A stretch of DNA of 8,217 nucleotides from UBA4486 sp041984885 (GTDB lineage: Bacteria > Pseudomonadota > Gammaproteobacteria > Eutrophobiales > Eutrophobiaceae). Position 1 is the stretch's first letter; every line of letters begins with the position of its first letter. The stretch spans positions 1 to 8,217 of the forward strand of contig JBHIXH010000070.1 of NCBI GenBank assembly GCA_041984885.1. Reading direction: 5' to 3'. Below the pieces are notes generated by a model, which was given only the letters and a program-made list of their open reading frames with translations, was not told the origin of the DNA and ran no database searches. This document shows, piece by piece, positions 1 through 5,901 of this stretch. Position numbers and translations under genes: made by a program.

Positions 1-122
1 TCCAGCTCCATCAGGCGTCGACTGACTGCAGACTTGGCCAGACCCAGTTGATCCGCAGCCCGACTGATGCCCTCGGCCTCGACCACGCGGATAAACAGGC
101 TCATGTCCTCGAATTGACCCAT
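1..122 (-). CDS. LysR-family transcriptional regulator, N-terminal part (cut by window edge)
   Basis: The complement of 122-1 encodes the first 40 residues of a DNA-binding regulator. It begins MGQFEDMSLFIRVVEAEG and continues into a winged helix-turn-helix with SRAADQLGLAKSAVSRRL at about residues 20-37. This is the typical LysR N-terminus: an opening helix of 'MxxFEDMxLFxRVVE' type, then an alanine-rich helix and a recognition helix ending in S-x-x-R-R-L. The effector-binding domain lies beyond the left edge, so the ligand cannot be read. An internal ATG at 104-102 (Met7) is possible, but the first ATG fits the family better. I see no strong Shine-Dalgarno upstream of the start. The gene is divergent from the pirin gene, the usual arrangement for a LysR protein controlling its neighbour. 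By position it may be the YhaJ-like regulator of the rightward redox genes. That role is inference; the family assignment is firm. Confidence 0.88.
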   Translation of the reverse strand, partial: MGQFEDMSLFIRVVEAEGISRAADQLGLAKSAVSRRLMEL

Positions 123-226
123 ATTTAATTGTTCTAATTATGTAAACAATAATTTCATATTAAAACTGTTTATTCATAAATATTCAACATCTAGAATTCG
201 CTGCATCCAATAACCGGAGCGACACA
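123..226. promoter_or_regulatory. Divergent promoter region with LysR-type operator candidate
   Basis: This AT-rich spacer separates the divergent LysR and pirin genes. It holds a perfect inverted repeat at 128-150, ATTGTT-N11-AACAAT, whose inner bases give the T-N11-A spacing classically bound by LysR proteins. The repeat starts 6 bp upstream of the LysR start codon and ends 76 bp before the pirin start, so one bound regulator could repress itself and activate the rightward genes. A weaker, longer-spaced pair (AAACA at 144-148, TGTTT at 167-171) overlaps its right half. AT-rich stretches around 153-185 could supply a -10 element for the rightward transcript, but I see no clear consensus -35/-10 pair. 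The pirin Shine-Dalgarno is GGAG at 216-219, 7 nt before the ATG. Confidence 0.6.
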
Positions 227-1090
227 ATGAACGCCGCATCGAACCCGATAACCACCCCGGAGCTGGTCAGACAACTGACCGACACCTGCACCGGCGATAG
301 CGCCACCGATGGTGATGGTGTGCGCCTGACGCGTTTGATTGGCTCGACGGGGTTCAATGTGCTTGACCCGTTTTTATTGTTCGATGTCTTTGAATCCGAT
401 GTTGCGGATGACTACATCGGTGGTTTTCCGCCGCATCCGCATCGTGGTTTTGAGACAGTCACATATTTGATCGAAGGCAGGCTGCGTCATAAGGACAATG
501 CCGGTCATGAAGGTGTGATCGAATCCGGTGGTGTGCAGTGGATGACGGCCGGCCGCGGCATTGTGCATTCAGAAATGCCGGAGCAGGAGAACGGTCTGTT
601 ACAGGGTGTGCAACTCTGGATCAATCTGCCGGCCAGCCGGAAAATGCAACCGCCGAAGTATCAGGAACACGATGCCAGCTCAATCCCGTTACAGCTTGAG
701 TCAAATGGCACGCGTATCCGGGTCATTGCCGGGCAGACCGATTCAGGTACGCGCGGGCCGTTTATTAATGATTCCGTGCAGCCGTTATATCTCGATGTGT
801 CATTACCCGGCGCCGAATCCTGGCAGCAATCCGTCAAAGCGAACGACAACGTGTTTATTTATGTCCTGCAGGGCGAATTACAGGTTGATGGATCAACGCT
901 TGGGCAGGGACAACTGGGCGTGTTGTCTGACGGTACGCAAGTCCAGGTGACTGCCACTGTCAACAGCCGTTTTTTATTGTTGGCGGCGCAACCGCTGAAT
1001 GAACCCATTGCCCGTGGCGGCCCGTTTGTGATGAACACGAAGGCTGAAGTGCTACAGGCATTTGAAGATTTTCAAAATAATCGATTCTAG
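227..1090 (+). CDS. Pirin-family bicupin protein
   Basis: This 287-residue protein has the two-cupin pirin architecture. The N-terminal cupin carries the PHPHRGFET motif at residues 69-77 and the GRGIVHSE motif at 109-116. The four expected metal ligands are present: His70, His72, His114 and Glu116, matching the His-His-His-Glu site of human pirin. The C-terminal pirin domain spans roughly residues 170-285 and includes GPF motifs. Family members bind iron or another divalent metal; some cleave quercetin and human pirin is a redox-sensitive nuclear co-regulator, but most bacterial members have no proven substrate. No signal peptide or membrane segment is seen, so it is probably cytoplasmic. 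It is the first gene of the rightward run, with GGAG 7 nt before the ATG, and only 8 nt separate it from the next gene. E. coli YhaK, also next to a LysR gene, belongs to the same superfamily but is shorter (about 233 residues), so orthology is not claimed. Confidence 0.93.
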   Translation: MNAASNPITTPELVRQLTDTCTGDSATDGDGVRLTRLIGSTGFNVLDPFLLFDVFESDVADDYIGGFPPHPHRGFETVTYLIEGRLRHKDNAGHEGVIESGGVQWMTAGRGIVHSEMPEQENGLLQGVQLWINLPASRKMQPPKYQEHDASSIPLQLESNGTRIRVIAGQTDSGTRGPFINDSVQPLYLDVSLPGAESWQQSVKANDNVFIYVLQGELQVDGSTLGQGQLGVLSDGTQVQVTATVNSRFLLLAAQPLNEPIARGGPFVMNTKAEVLQAFEDFQNNRF

Positions 1091-1098
1091 AGGACAAC

Positions 1099-2088
1099 AT
1101 GGGATTACTGGTAAATGGTGTCTGGCAAGACCGCTGGTATGACACGAAAAAAACACAAGGCCGGTTTGTTCGATCCGAGTCGCAGTATCGTCACTGGGTA
1201 ACGGCAGACGGCTTGCCCGGACCGGGCGGTGAAGGCGGTTTCAAGGCCGAGGCCGGGCGTTATCATCTGTACGTGTCGTATGCCTGCCCCTGGGCGAGCC
1301 GTGCATTGATCCTGCGCAAGCTGAAAGGCCTGGAAGCATTGATCGACATCTCGGTTGTACATTGGCACATGGGCGATCAGGGCTGGACGTTTGCCGATGG
1401 TGATGGCGTCATCGCTGATCCGATCATGCAAGCGGAGTATCTGCGTGATGTTTATCTCGCTGCTGACGAAAACTATACCGGCCGTGTCACCGTACCGGTG
1501 TTATGGGACAAACAACGACAAACGATCGTGTCGAATGAATCGGCCGAGATCATTCGCATGTTTAACAGTGCCTTTGATGACATCGGCGCGACACCAGGTG
1601 ATTACTACCCCGAGTCTTTACGCGAGGAAATTGATGCGATCAACGAGCGCACGTATGAGAGCATAAATAATGGTGTGTAACGTGCCGGATTTGCCACCAC
1701 CCAGCAGGCCTACGAGGAAGCCGTCACCGATCTGTTTGCTGCACTGGACTGGCTGGAGACAAGGCTGTCACAGCAGCGTTACCTGCTTGGTGATACGCTG
1801 ACCGAAGCAGACTGGCGGTTGTTTACCACATTGGTGCGTTTTGATGCGGTCTATCACGGTCATTTCAAATGCAACCTGCGACGGTTGTCGGATTACCCAA
1901 GCCTGTCTGCGTATACGCGTGAGCTGTATCAGCACGAGGGAGTGGCCGAAACAGTGAATATGTTGCATATCAAGCAGCATTACTATGGCAGTCATAAAAC
2001 AATCAACCCGACAGGTATCGTGCCTGCAGGACCGGAATTAAATTTTAACGATGCACATCAGCGTGAACAGATGCAACAGTGTGCGTGA
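1099..2088 (+). pseudogene. yqjG: Glutathionyl-hydroquinone reductase (YqjG/ECM4 type) interrupted by an in-frame TAA
   Basis: Read through position 1680, this frame encodes 329 positions, close to the roughly 328 residues of E. coli YqjG. The N-terminal thioredoxin-like domain has the CPWA active-site motif with catalytic Cys63, then GRVTVPVLWD and IVSNESAEIIRMF. The C-terminal helical GST domain includes FATTQQAYEEAV, LTEADWRLFTTLVRFD, HFKCNLRRLSDYP and HYYGSHKTINPTGIV, all hallmarks of the family. These enzymes use glutathione to reduce glutathionyl-hydroquinones to hydroquinones in the cytosol. Codon 194 (1678-1680) is TAA, directly after NNGV, where family members have NNGVY; the frame resumes with RAGFATT and stays open to TGA at 2086-2088. 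Without readthrough the product is a 193-residue N-terminal fragment lacking nearly all of the GST helical domain. A single substitution from TAT or TAC explains it. AGAGGA at 1089-1094 precedes the ATG. The downstream half shows no further damage, so inactivation is very recent, or this is a sequence error, or the stop is suppressed. Confidence 0.88.
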
Positions 2089-2113
2089 AAGTATCAATAT
2101 CCGGGGAATAAAA

Positions 2114-2704
2114 ATGGCATCATTAAAAAATACTGCAGAGAATTACGGGACGATTGCCAAAACGTTTCACTGGCTGATTGCGCTATTGTTTCTCGCCTCG
2201 TATTGTTCCGTCTATTACCGTCAGTGGTTTACCGAAGACAAGACCCCGGAGAACTGGACGGCACTGCAACTGCACCTGTCCGTGGGTGTGACCATTGCGG
2301 CTCTCGTCGTACTCAGAATTGTCTGGAAATTGATGAATAAGCAGCCGCATGATGAACCAGGCTCGGCGTTGGCAACAAGGGCAAAACATACGGGACATTA
2401 TCTGTTGTACGCAGTCATGATCCTGATGCCAATTACCGGTTATCTGGGCACCGGAGCGAACACGGAATACTTCTTTTTATTCGAGATCCCGAAATTTGAA
2501 ACCACCGCGGCATTTCAGTCACTGATCGCAGAGGGTATGGATCTCACTTTTAAACAGTTCGAAAAACCGATTGATTTTTTTCATAAGGAGATAATGGGTA
2601 AATACCTGGTATGGATGCTGATCGTCGGCCATGCCGGTGCTGCCCTGTACCACCACTACAAACTGAAAGACCGTACCTTGATCAAAATGACAACGGGACA
2701 ATAA
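2114..2704 (+). CDS. Cytochrome b561-family membrane protein
   Basis: This 196-residue protein has four predicted membrane helices at about residues 18-36, 51-72, 93-112 and 160-182. Histidines typical of diheme bacterial b561 proteins are present: His19 (FHWLIALL), His54 (LHLSVG), His92/His95 before helix 3, His157, and His173 with the LYHHY ending at His180-His181. Relatives such as E. coli CybB pass electrons between quinone and heme b at the inner membrane; CybB acts as a superoxide:ubiquinone oxidoreductase. The exact partner here is unknown. An upstream in-frame ATG at 2051 overlaps the end of the preceding gene and adds a non-family leader. The ATG at 2114 is chosen because GGGGA at 2103-2107 sits 6 nt before it and the family-like sequence begins there. 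The loop between helices 3 and 4 (about 113-157) is long for the family. It lies 25 nt after the disrupted hydroquinone reductase and probably shares its transcript. Confidence 0.9.
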   Translation: MASLKNTAENYGTIAKTFHWLIALLFLASYCSVYYRQWFTEDKTPENWTALQLHLSVGVTIAALVVLRIVWKLMNKQPHDEPGSALATRAKHTGHYLLYAVMILMPITGYLGTGANTEYFFLFEIPKFETTAAFQSLIAEGMDLTFKQFEKPIDFFHKEIMGKYLVWMLIVGHAGAALYHHYKLKDRTLIKMTTGQ

Positions 2705-2740
2705 TTCTTTTCATTTATTAACCAACACTGGAGAAAACTG

Positions 2741-3484
2741 ATGAAATTTGAAGTTAAAGATAAAGTTGCACTGGTTACCGGCGCTAATCGTGGTATCGGC
2801 AAGAGCATAGTCGAAACCCTGTTCAAGCATGGCGCGGCGAAAGTCTATGTCGCCGTACGTAATCTCGATTCGGCGCAACCGCTGGTCGAGGCATTCGGCG
2901 ACAAGGCGGTACCGGTAGAAATTGATTTGTCGAAGCCGGAGACGATCAAGGCAGCGGCTACTGTTGCCACCGATGTTGAACTCGTCGTGAATAACGCGGG
3001 TATTTTGAATAATGCATCGCCACTATCTGCAGACGTGTTCGCCATGTTCGAGCAGGAACTGCAGGTCAATGTTTATGGTCTGTTGCATATGGCACAGGCA
3101 TTCGCACCGGTGCTGAAGGCAAATGGTGGCGGCGCATTCGTCCAGTTGAACTCGGTCGCTTCACTGAAAAACTTTGCGGATTTTTCTACCTACTCCGCCT
3201 CGAAGGCAGCCGCTTACTCGTTTACCCAGGGCTTACGCGAAGTACTGGAAAAACAGAATACGCAGGTCGTCAGTGTCCATCCGGGACCGATTGATACCGA
3301 TATGGTCGTGCAGGCGGGTCTGAAAGACATAAGTCAGCCGCCGGAACTGGTCAGTGAAAGTATTGTGGCCGCGTTGGCTGCGGGCGAGCAACACACCTTC
3401 CCGGACGACATGGCCAAACAGATGTGGGAGCCGTATGAGGCGTTTGCGCGTAATGTCGTCGAAGTGAATATGACGGAAGGCTAG
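2741..3484 (+). CDS. Short-chain dehydrogenase/reductase (SDR), classical type
   Basis: This 247-residue protein is a complete classical SDR with a Rossmann fold. The dinucleotide-binding motif TGANRGIG is at residues 13-20, NNAG at 84-87, and the catalytic tetrad is Asn110, Ser138, Tyr151 and Lys155 (YSASK at 151-155). HPGPIDTDM at 180-188 follows the family's PG motif. Arg40 at the end of the second beta strand suggests a preference for NADPH over NADH, by analogy. Such enzymes reduce carbonyls or oxidise alcohols in the cytosol; the substrate cannot be read. The start is supported by GGAGA at 2730-2734, 6 nt before the ATG. A 36-nt gap separates it from the b561 gene with no clear terminator between, so it is likely the last gene of the rightward run, which ends at the hairpin just downstream. 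Its placement suggests a role in carbonyl or quinone reduction; that is inference. Confidence 0.92.
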   Translation: MKFEVKDKVALVTGANRGIGKSIVETLFKHGAAKVYVAVRNLDSAQPLVEAFGDKAVPVEIDLSKPETIKAAATVATDVELVVNNAGILNNASPLSADVFAMFEQELQVNVYGLLHMAQAFAPVLKANGGGAFVQLNSVASLKNFADFSTYSASKAAAYSFTQGLREVLEKQNTQVVSVHPGPIDTDMVVQAGLKDISQPPELVSESIVAALAAGEQHTFPDDMAKQMWEPYEAFARNVVEVNMTEG

Positions 3485-3493
3485 CATTTCAAT

Positions 3494-3534
3494 ACCAGGA
3501 ACCGGGGCTGGAACCACCCCGGTTTTCCTGGTTT
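3494..3534 (+). terminator. Hairpin after the SDR gene, probable terminator
   Basis: The left arm at 3494-3507 (ACCAGGAACCGGGG) pairs with the right arm at 3517-3532 (CCCCGGTTTTCCTGGT), leaving a 9-nt loop and a 2-nt bulge. The stem is 14 bp and GC-rich near the loop. It begins 10 nt after the SDR stop codon. The T tract after it is short and broken (TTT, then CGGTT), so it is a weak intrinsic terminator or a transcript-stabilising hairpin. It marks the probable end of the pirin-to-SDR operon. Confidence 0.62.
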
Positions 3535-3568
3535 CGGTTCTGCCTGCCAGTGGTTTAACTGAATCAGT

Positions 3569-3609
3569 AACTCCCGTGTTACCATGCTGAAAAAAAGAAC
3601 GGGGGAGTT
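3569..3609 (+). promoter_or_regulatory. Possible Shine-Dalgarno-sequestering hairpin upstream of the yjcH-like gene
   Basis: AACTCCC at 3569-3575 is perfectly complementary to GGGAGTT at 3603-3609, which contains the ribosome binding site of the gene starting at 3611. Two further pairs are possible inside (GT at 3576-3577 with AC at 3599-3600, leaving two G bulged). The loop is about 27 nt and A-rich. If transcription starts upstream of 3569, this structure would mask the ribosome binding site. An adjacent short palindrome, ACTGA-A-TCAGT at 3558-3568, could be an operator. Both are seen in sequence; function is inferred. Confidence 0.35.
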
Positions 3610-3610
3610 G

Positions 3611-3931
3611 ATGAAACACCTGTACGAACGGATCTACGCCGATCCGGAATTCCATGAACTCGAACAAAAACGCGGTCGATTCAGCTGGTTGCTGGGCGGC
3701 ATTGTCATGGCAACGTATTTTTCTTTTATTCTCGTTATAGCATTTGCTCCCCACTTGTTTGCGACACCCGTCACAGAGGGCAGCATCATTACCTGGGGTA
3801 TACCGATCGGCGTACTCATTATTGTATTCAGTTTTGCCCTTACCGGTGTTTATGTCTTTCGTGCCAATACCGAGTTTGACCATCTGGTAAAAGACATACT
3901 GAATCACGTGGAGGCAGATAAGGATGCGTAA
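3611..3931 (+). CDS. yjcH: DUF485 small membrane protein, YjcH-like
   Basis: This 106-residue protein matches the DUF485 family in length (E. coli YjcH is about 104) and layout. A charged N-terminus with YADPEFHELEQKR at about 9-21 is followed by two membrane helices at roughly 25-46 and 60-83, then the family ending YVFRANTEFD at 81-90. It is an inner-membrane protein almost always encoded just before an acetate symporter and presumed to assist it; its biochemical role is not established. An earlier in-frame ATG at 3584 lacks a ribosome binding site and adds nine non-family residues. The ATG at 3611 follows a G-rich Shine-Dalgarno (GGGGGAG, 3601-3607), although the spacing is only 3 nt. Its 3' end overlaps the next gene by 8 bp, which indicates translational coupling. 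Confidence 0.9.
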   Translation: MKHLYERIYADPEFHELEQKRGRFSWLLGGIVMATYFSFILVIAFAPHLFATPVTEGSIITWGIPIGVLIIVFSFALTGVYVFRANTEFDHLVKDILNHVEADKDA

Positions 3932-5597
3932 TCACTGCATTCGTGTTTTGCCTGTCTGTTTGTTGTTACTGGCATTGCCGTTATGCCTGCATGCGGCCGA
4001 CGCGATTCAGGGGGAGGTGACAAAACGTCCGGTCAACCTGACCGCGATCAGCATGTTCCTGACATTCGTCGCTGCAACACTCGGCATCACTTACTGGGCT
4101 GCCCGCCGTACAAAAAGTACAAAAGATTTTTACGCGGCCGGTTCCAGCATTACCGGTTTTCAAAATGGCCTGGCGATCGCCGGTGACTACATGTCAGCCG
4201 CGTCGTTTCTTGGTATCTCCGGCCTGGTGTTTGCCAGCGGTTTTGATGGATTGATTTATTCCATCGGTTTTCTTGTTGGCTGGCCGATTATCCTGTTTTT
4301 ACTCGCCGAACGCCTGCGTAACCTTGGTAAATATACGTTTGCTGATGCCGTCAGTTACCGATTACAGGCAGCACCGATACGTAGCCTGGCTGCCTGCGGT
4401 ACGTTGACCGTGGTCTTGCTTTACCTGATCGCGCAAATGGTCGGTGCTGGCAAGTTAATCCAGATTTTATTTGGTATGGAATACCATTTTGCTGTCGTTG
4501 CCGTTGGTGTCCTGATGATCATGTATGTCACGTTTGGTGGCATGCTGGCAACAACCTGGGTACAGATAATTAAAGCGGTGCTGTTGTTACTCGGTGCCAG
4601 TTTCATGGCGATCATGGTCATGTCGAAAATGGGATTTTCCTTTGAGATGTTGTTTCAAAGTGCGGTTGATGTGCACAGCAAGGGTATTGACATCATGTCA
4701 CCCGGTGGACTGGTGTCCGATCCGGTTTCGGCAATTTCACTGGGACTCGCACTGATGTTTGGTACGGCCGGTCTACCACATATACTGATGCGGTTTTTTA
4801 CCGTACCGGATGCGAAAGAAGCGCGTAAGTCGGTATTTTATGCAACCGGCTTTATTGGCTACTTCTATATTCTTACGTTTATTATCGGCTTTGGTGCGAT
4901 CGTGTTGTTAACAAGCAATCCGGACTTTCTGGATCCGGAAAGCGGCGGCATTCTCGGTGGCAATAACATGGCTGCCGTGCACCTGGCACAGGCAGTTGGC
5001 GGTGAAGCGTTTCTCGGTTTTATTTCCGCGGTCGCGTTCGCCACGATACTTGCGGTTGTCTCCGGCCTGACCTTATCCGGCGCATCTGCCATCTCGCACG
5101 ACCTTTATGCCAGTGTTATCTGTAAAGGTGAAATAACGGAAGGATCAGAGGTGCGTGTCTCGCGGATTGCCACGATCGTGATCGGCATTCTCGCGATCTT
5201 TCTCGGTATCATTTTCGAACAACAAAACGTCGCCTACATGGTCGGTCTGGCATTCGCGATCGCGGCCAGTGTCAACTTCCCGGTGCTGTTTTTATCGATG
5301 TACTGGCAACGCCTGACAACACGCGGTGCGTTTATCGGTGGCAGCATCGGTTTGATTACCGCCGTAACCTGCATGATCCTCGGCCCGACGATCTGGGTCG
5401 ATATTCTCGGTAATGCCGAAGCGATCTTCCCGTACAAACACCCGGCGTTGTTCTCAATTACGGCCGCGTTTGTCGGTATCATCGTTATCTCGAAACTGGA
5501 TAACTCGCAATCCGGCAAAGACGAGGCGAAGGCATTTGAGGATCAGTATGTCCGTTCACAAACCGGATTGGGTGCAGAGGGAGCCGTCAGTCACTAG
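3924..5597 (+). CDS. actP: Acetate/cation symporter, sodium:solute symporter family (ActP-like)
   Basis: This 557-residue inner-membrane protein resembles E. coli ActP (549 residues), which imports acetate and other short carboxylates using a cation gradient. The N-terminus has a signal-peptide-like segment with a probable cleavage site after LHA at residue 24, a known peculiarity of ActP. Family signatures are clear: TKDFYAAGSSITGFQNGLAIAGDYMSAASFLG in the first core helices (about 66-97), YVTFGGMLATTWVQ at 201-214, GTAGLPHILMRFF at 280-292 and SGLTLSGASAISHDLYA from residue 380, the helix contributing to the cation site in this fold. About 13 membrane helices follow the signal segment. The start at 3924 lies inside the end of the yjcH-like gene, with GGAGG at 3910-3914 nine nt upstream. 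In E. coli the pair sits downstream of acs; no acetyl-CoA synthetase gene is in this window. A relative such as a lactate, pyruvate or glyoxylate permease cannot be excluded. Confidence 0.93.
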   Translation: MRNHCIRVLPVCLLLLALPLCLHAADAIQGEVTKRPVNLTAISMFLTFVAATLGITYWAARRTKSTKDFYAAGSSITGFQNGLAIAGDYMSAASFLGISGLVFASGFDGLIYSIGFLVGWPIILFLLAERLRNLGKYTFADAVSYRLQAAPIRSLAACGTLTVVLLYLIAQMVGAGKLIQILFGMEYHFAVVAVGVLMIMYVTFGGMLATTWVQIIKAVLLLLGASFMAIMVMSKMGFSFEMLFQSAVDVHSKGIDIMSPGGLVSDPVSAISLGLALMFGTAGLPHILMRFFTVPDAKEARKSVFYATGFIGYFYILTFIIGFGAIVLLTSNPDFLDPESGGILGGNNMAAVHLAQAVGGEAFLGFISAVAFATILAVVSGLTLSGASAISHDLYASVICKGEITEGSEVRVSRIATIVIGILAIFLGIIFEQQNVAYMVGLAFAIAASVNFPVLFLSMYWQRLTTRGAFIGGSIGLITAVTCMILGPTIWVDILGNAEAIFPYKHPALFSITAAFVGIIVISKLDNSQSGKDEAKAFEDQYVRSQTGLGAEGAVSH

Positions 5598-5642
5598 TTC
5601 AATTATTCTAAATATTAGCTCGTGGACAAATCAATCAAGAGC

Positions 5643-5858
5643 ATGACAAAGGAAACAATTCTGGTATCCATAATTACTTGTCCCGCTTGTGGATATCAGT
5701 CAAAAGAACAAATGCCAACAGATGCATGTCAGTTTTTTTATGAGTGCCAAGGTTGTCATGCGGTATTAAAGCCGAATTCCGGTGATTGTTGCGTATTCTG
5801 TTCGTTTGGCAGTGTGAATTGTCCGTCGGTTCAACTGAAAGGATCTTGTTCTGAATAA
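5643..5858 (+). CDS. GDCCVxC-domain small cysteine-rich protein (Cys form of a selenoprotein family)
   Basis: This 71-residue protein contains ten cysteines: a CPAC pair (13/16), Cys29 in MPTDACQFFYEC, a CQGC pair (35/38), the signature GDCCVFC with Cys49, Cys50 and Cys53, then Cys60 and Cys69. The layout resembles a zinc-ribbon-like metal site followed by a thiol-rich motif. From memory, NCBI names the family 'GDCCVxC domain-containing (seleno)protein' because some members have selenocysteine in the motif. Here all signature codons are TGT or TGC, so it is the cysteine form. Its function is unknown; metal or thiol redox chemistry is a guess. The start is uncertain: the ATG at 5643 has only AAGAG almost touching it, and an in-frame GTG at 5622 would add seven residues. 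The gene is more AT-rich than its neighbours, which may reflect transfer. It lies 45 nt after actP, without a clear terminator between, and converges on the RND gene. Confidence 0.82.
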   Translation: MTKETILVSIITCPACGYQSKEQMPTDACQFFYECQGCHAVLKPNSGDCCVFCSFGSVNCPSVQLKGSCSE

Positions 5859-5875
5859 TTTTCAGTGTCCTTTTT
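5834..5875 (+). terminator. Weak hairpin plus T tract between convergent genes
   Basis: Two competing small stems end at the same place: ACTGAAA (5834-5840) with TTTCAGT (5860-5866), and CTGAA (5851-5855) with TTCAG (5861-5865). A run of five T follows at 5871-5875. The structure overlaps the end of the GDCCVxC gene and sits in the 43-bp gap before the convergent RND gene. It could terminate the rightward transcript, but the stems are short and AT-rich and the T run is displaced by a few bases. Confidence 0.3.
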
Positions 5876-5901
5876 GGGCCGAGTGAAATTATTAACAACA
5901 A

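Noticed and set aside
561..950. A 129-codon open frame in another frame within the pirin gene.
   Set aside because: It lies wholly inside a gene with clear pirin motifs, and its arginine/serine/cysteine-rich translation is typical of a shifted frame.
1678..1680. Reassignment of TAA as a sense codon throughout this organism.
   Set aside because: Other genes here use TAA as a normal terminator (b561, yjcH-like and GDCCVxC genes), and no other in-frame TAA occurs in the genes of this window.
1819..2088. A separate 89-residue protein starting at an internal TTG.
   Set aside because: It is the in-frame C-terminal part of the interrupted hydroquinone reductase and has no ribosome binding site of its own.
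2051..2113. An upstream ATG extending the b561 protein by 21 residues.
   Set aside because: It overlaps the 3' end of the hydroquinone-reductase frame, lacks a ribosome binding site, and the added residues do not look like the family; the ATG at 2114 has a good site.
3233..3907. A 224-codon open frame on the minus strand across the SDR end, the intergenic hairpin and the yjcH-like gene.
   Set aside because: It is antisense to two well-supported genes, crosses the terminator, and its translation shows no recognisable domain or ribosome binding site.
5784..5801. A selenocysteine codon in the GDCCVFC motif.
   Set aside because: All cysteine codons in the motif are TGT or TGC; there is no in-frame TGA, so no Sec is encoded.
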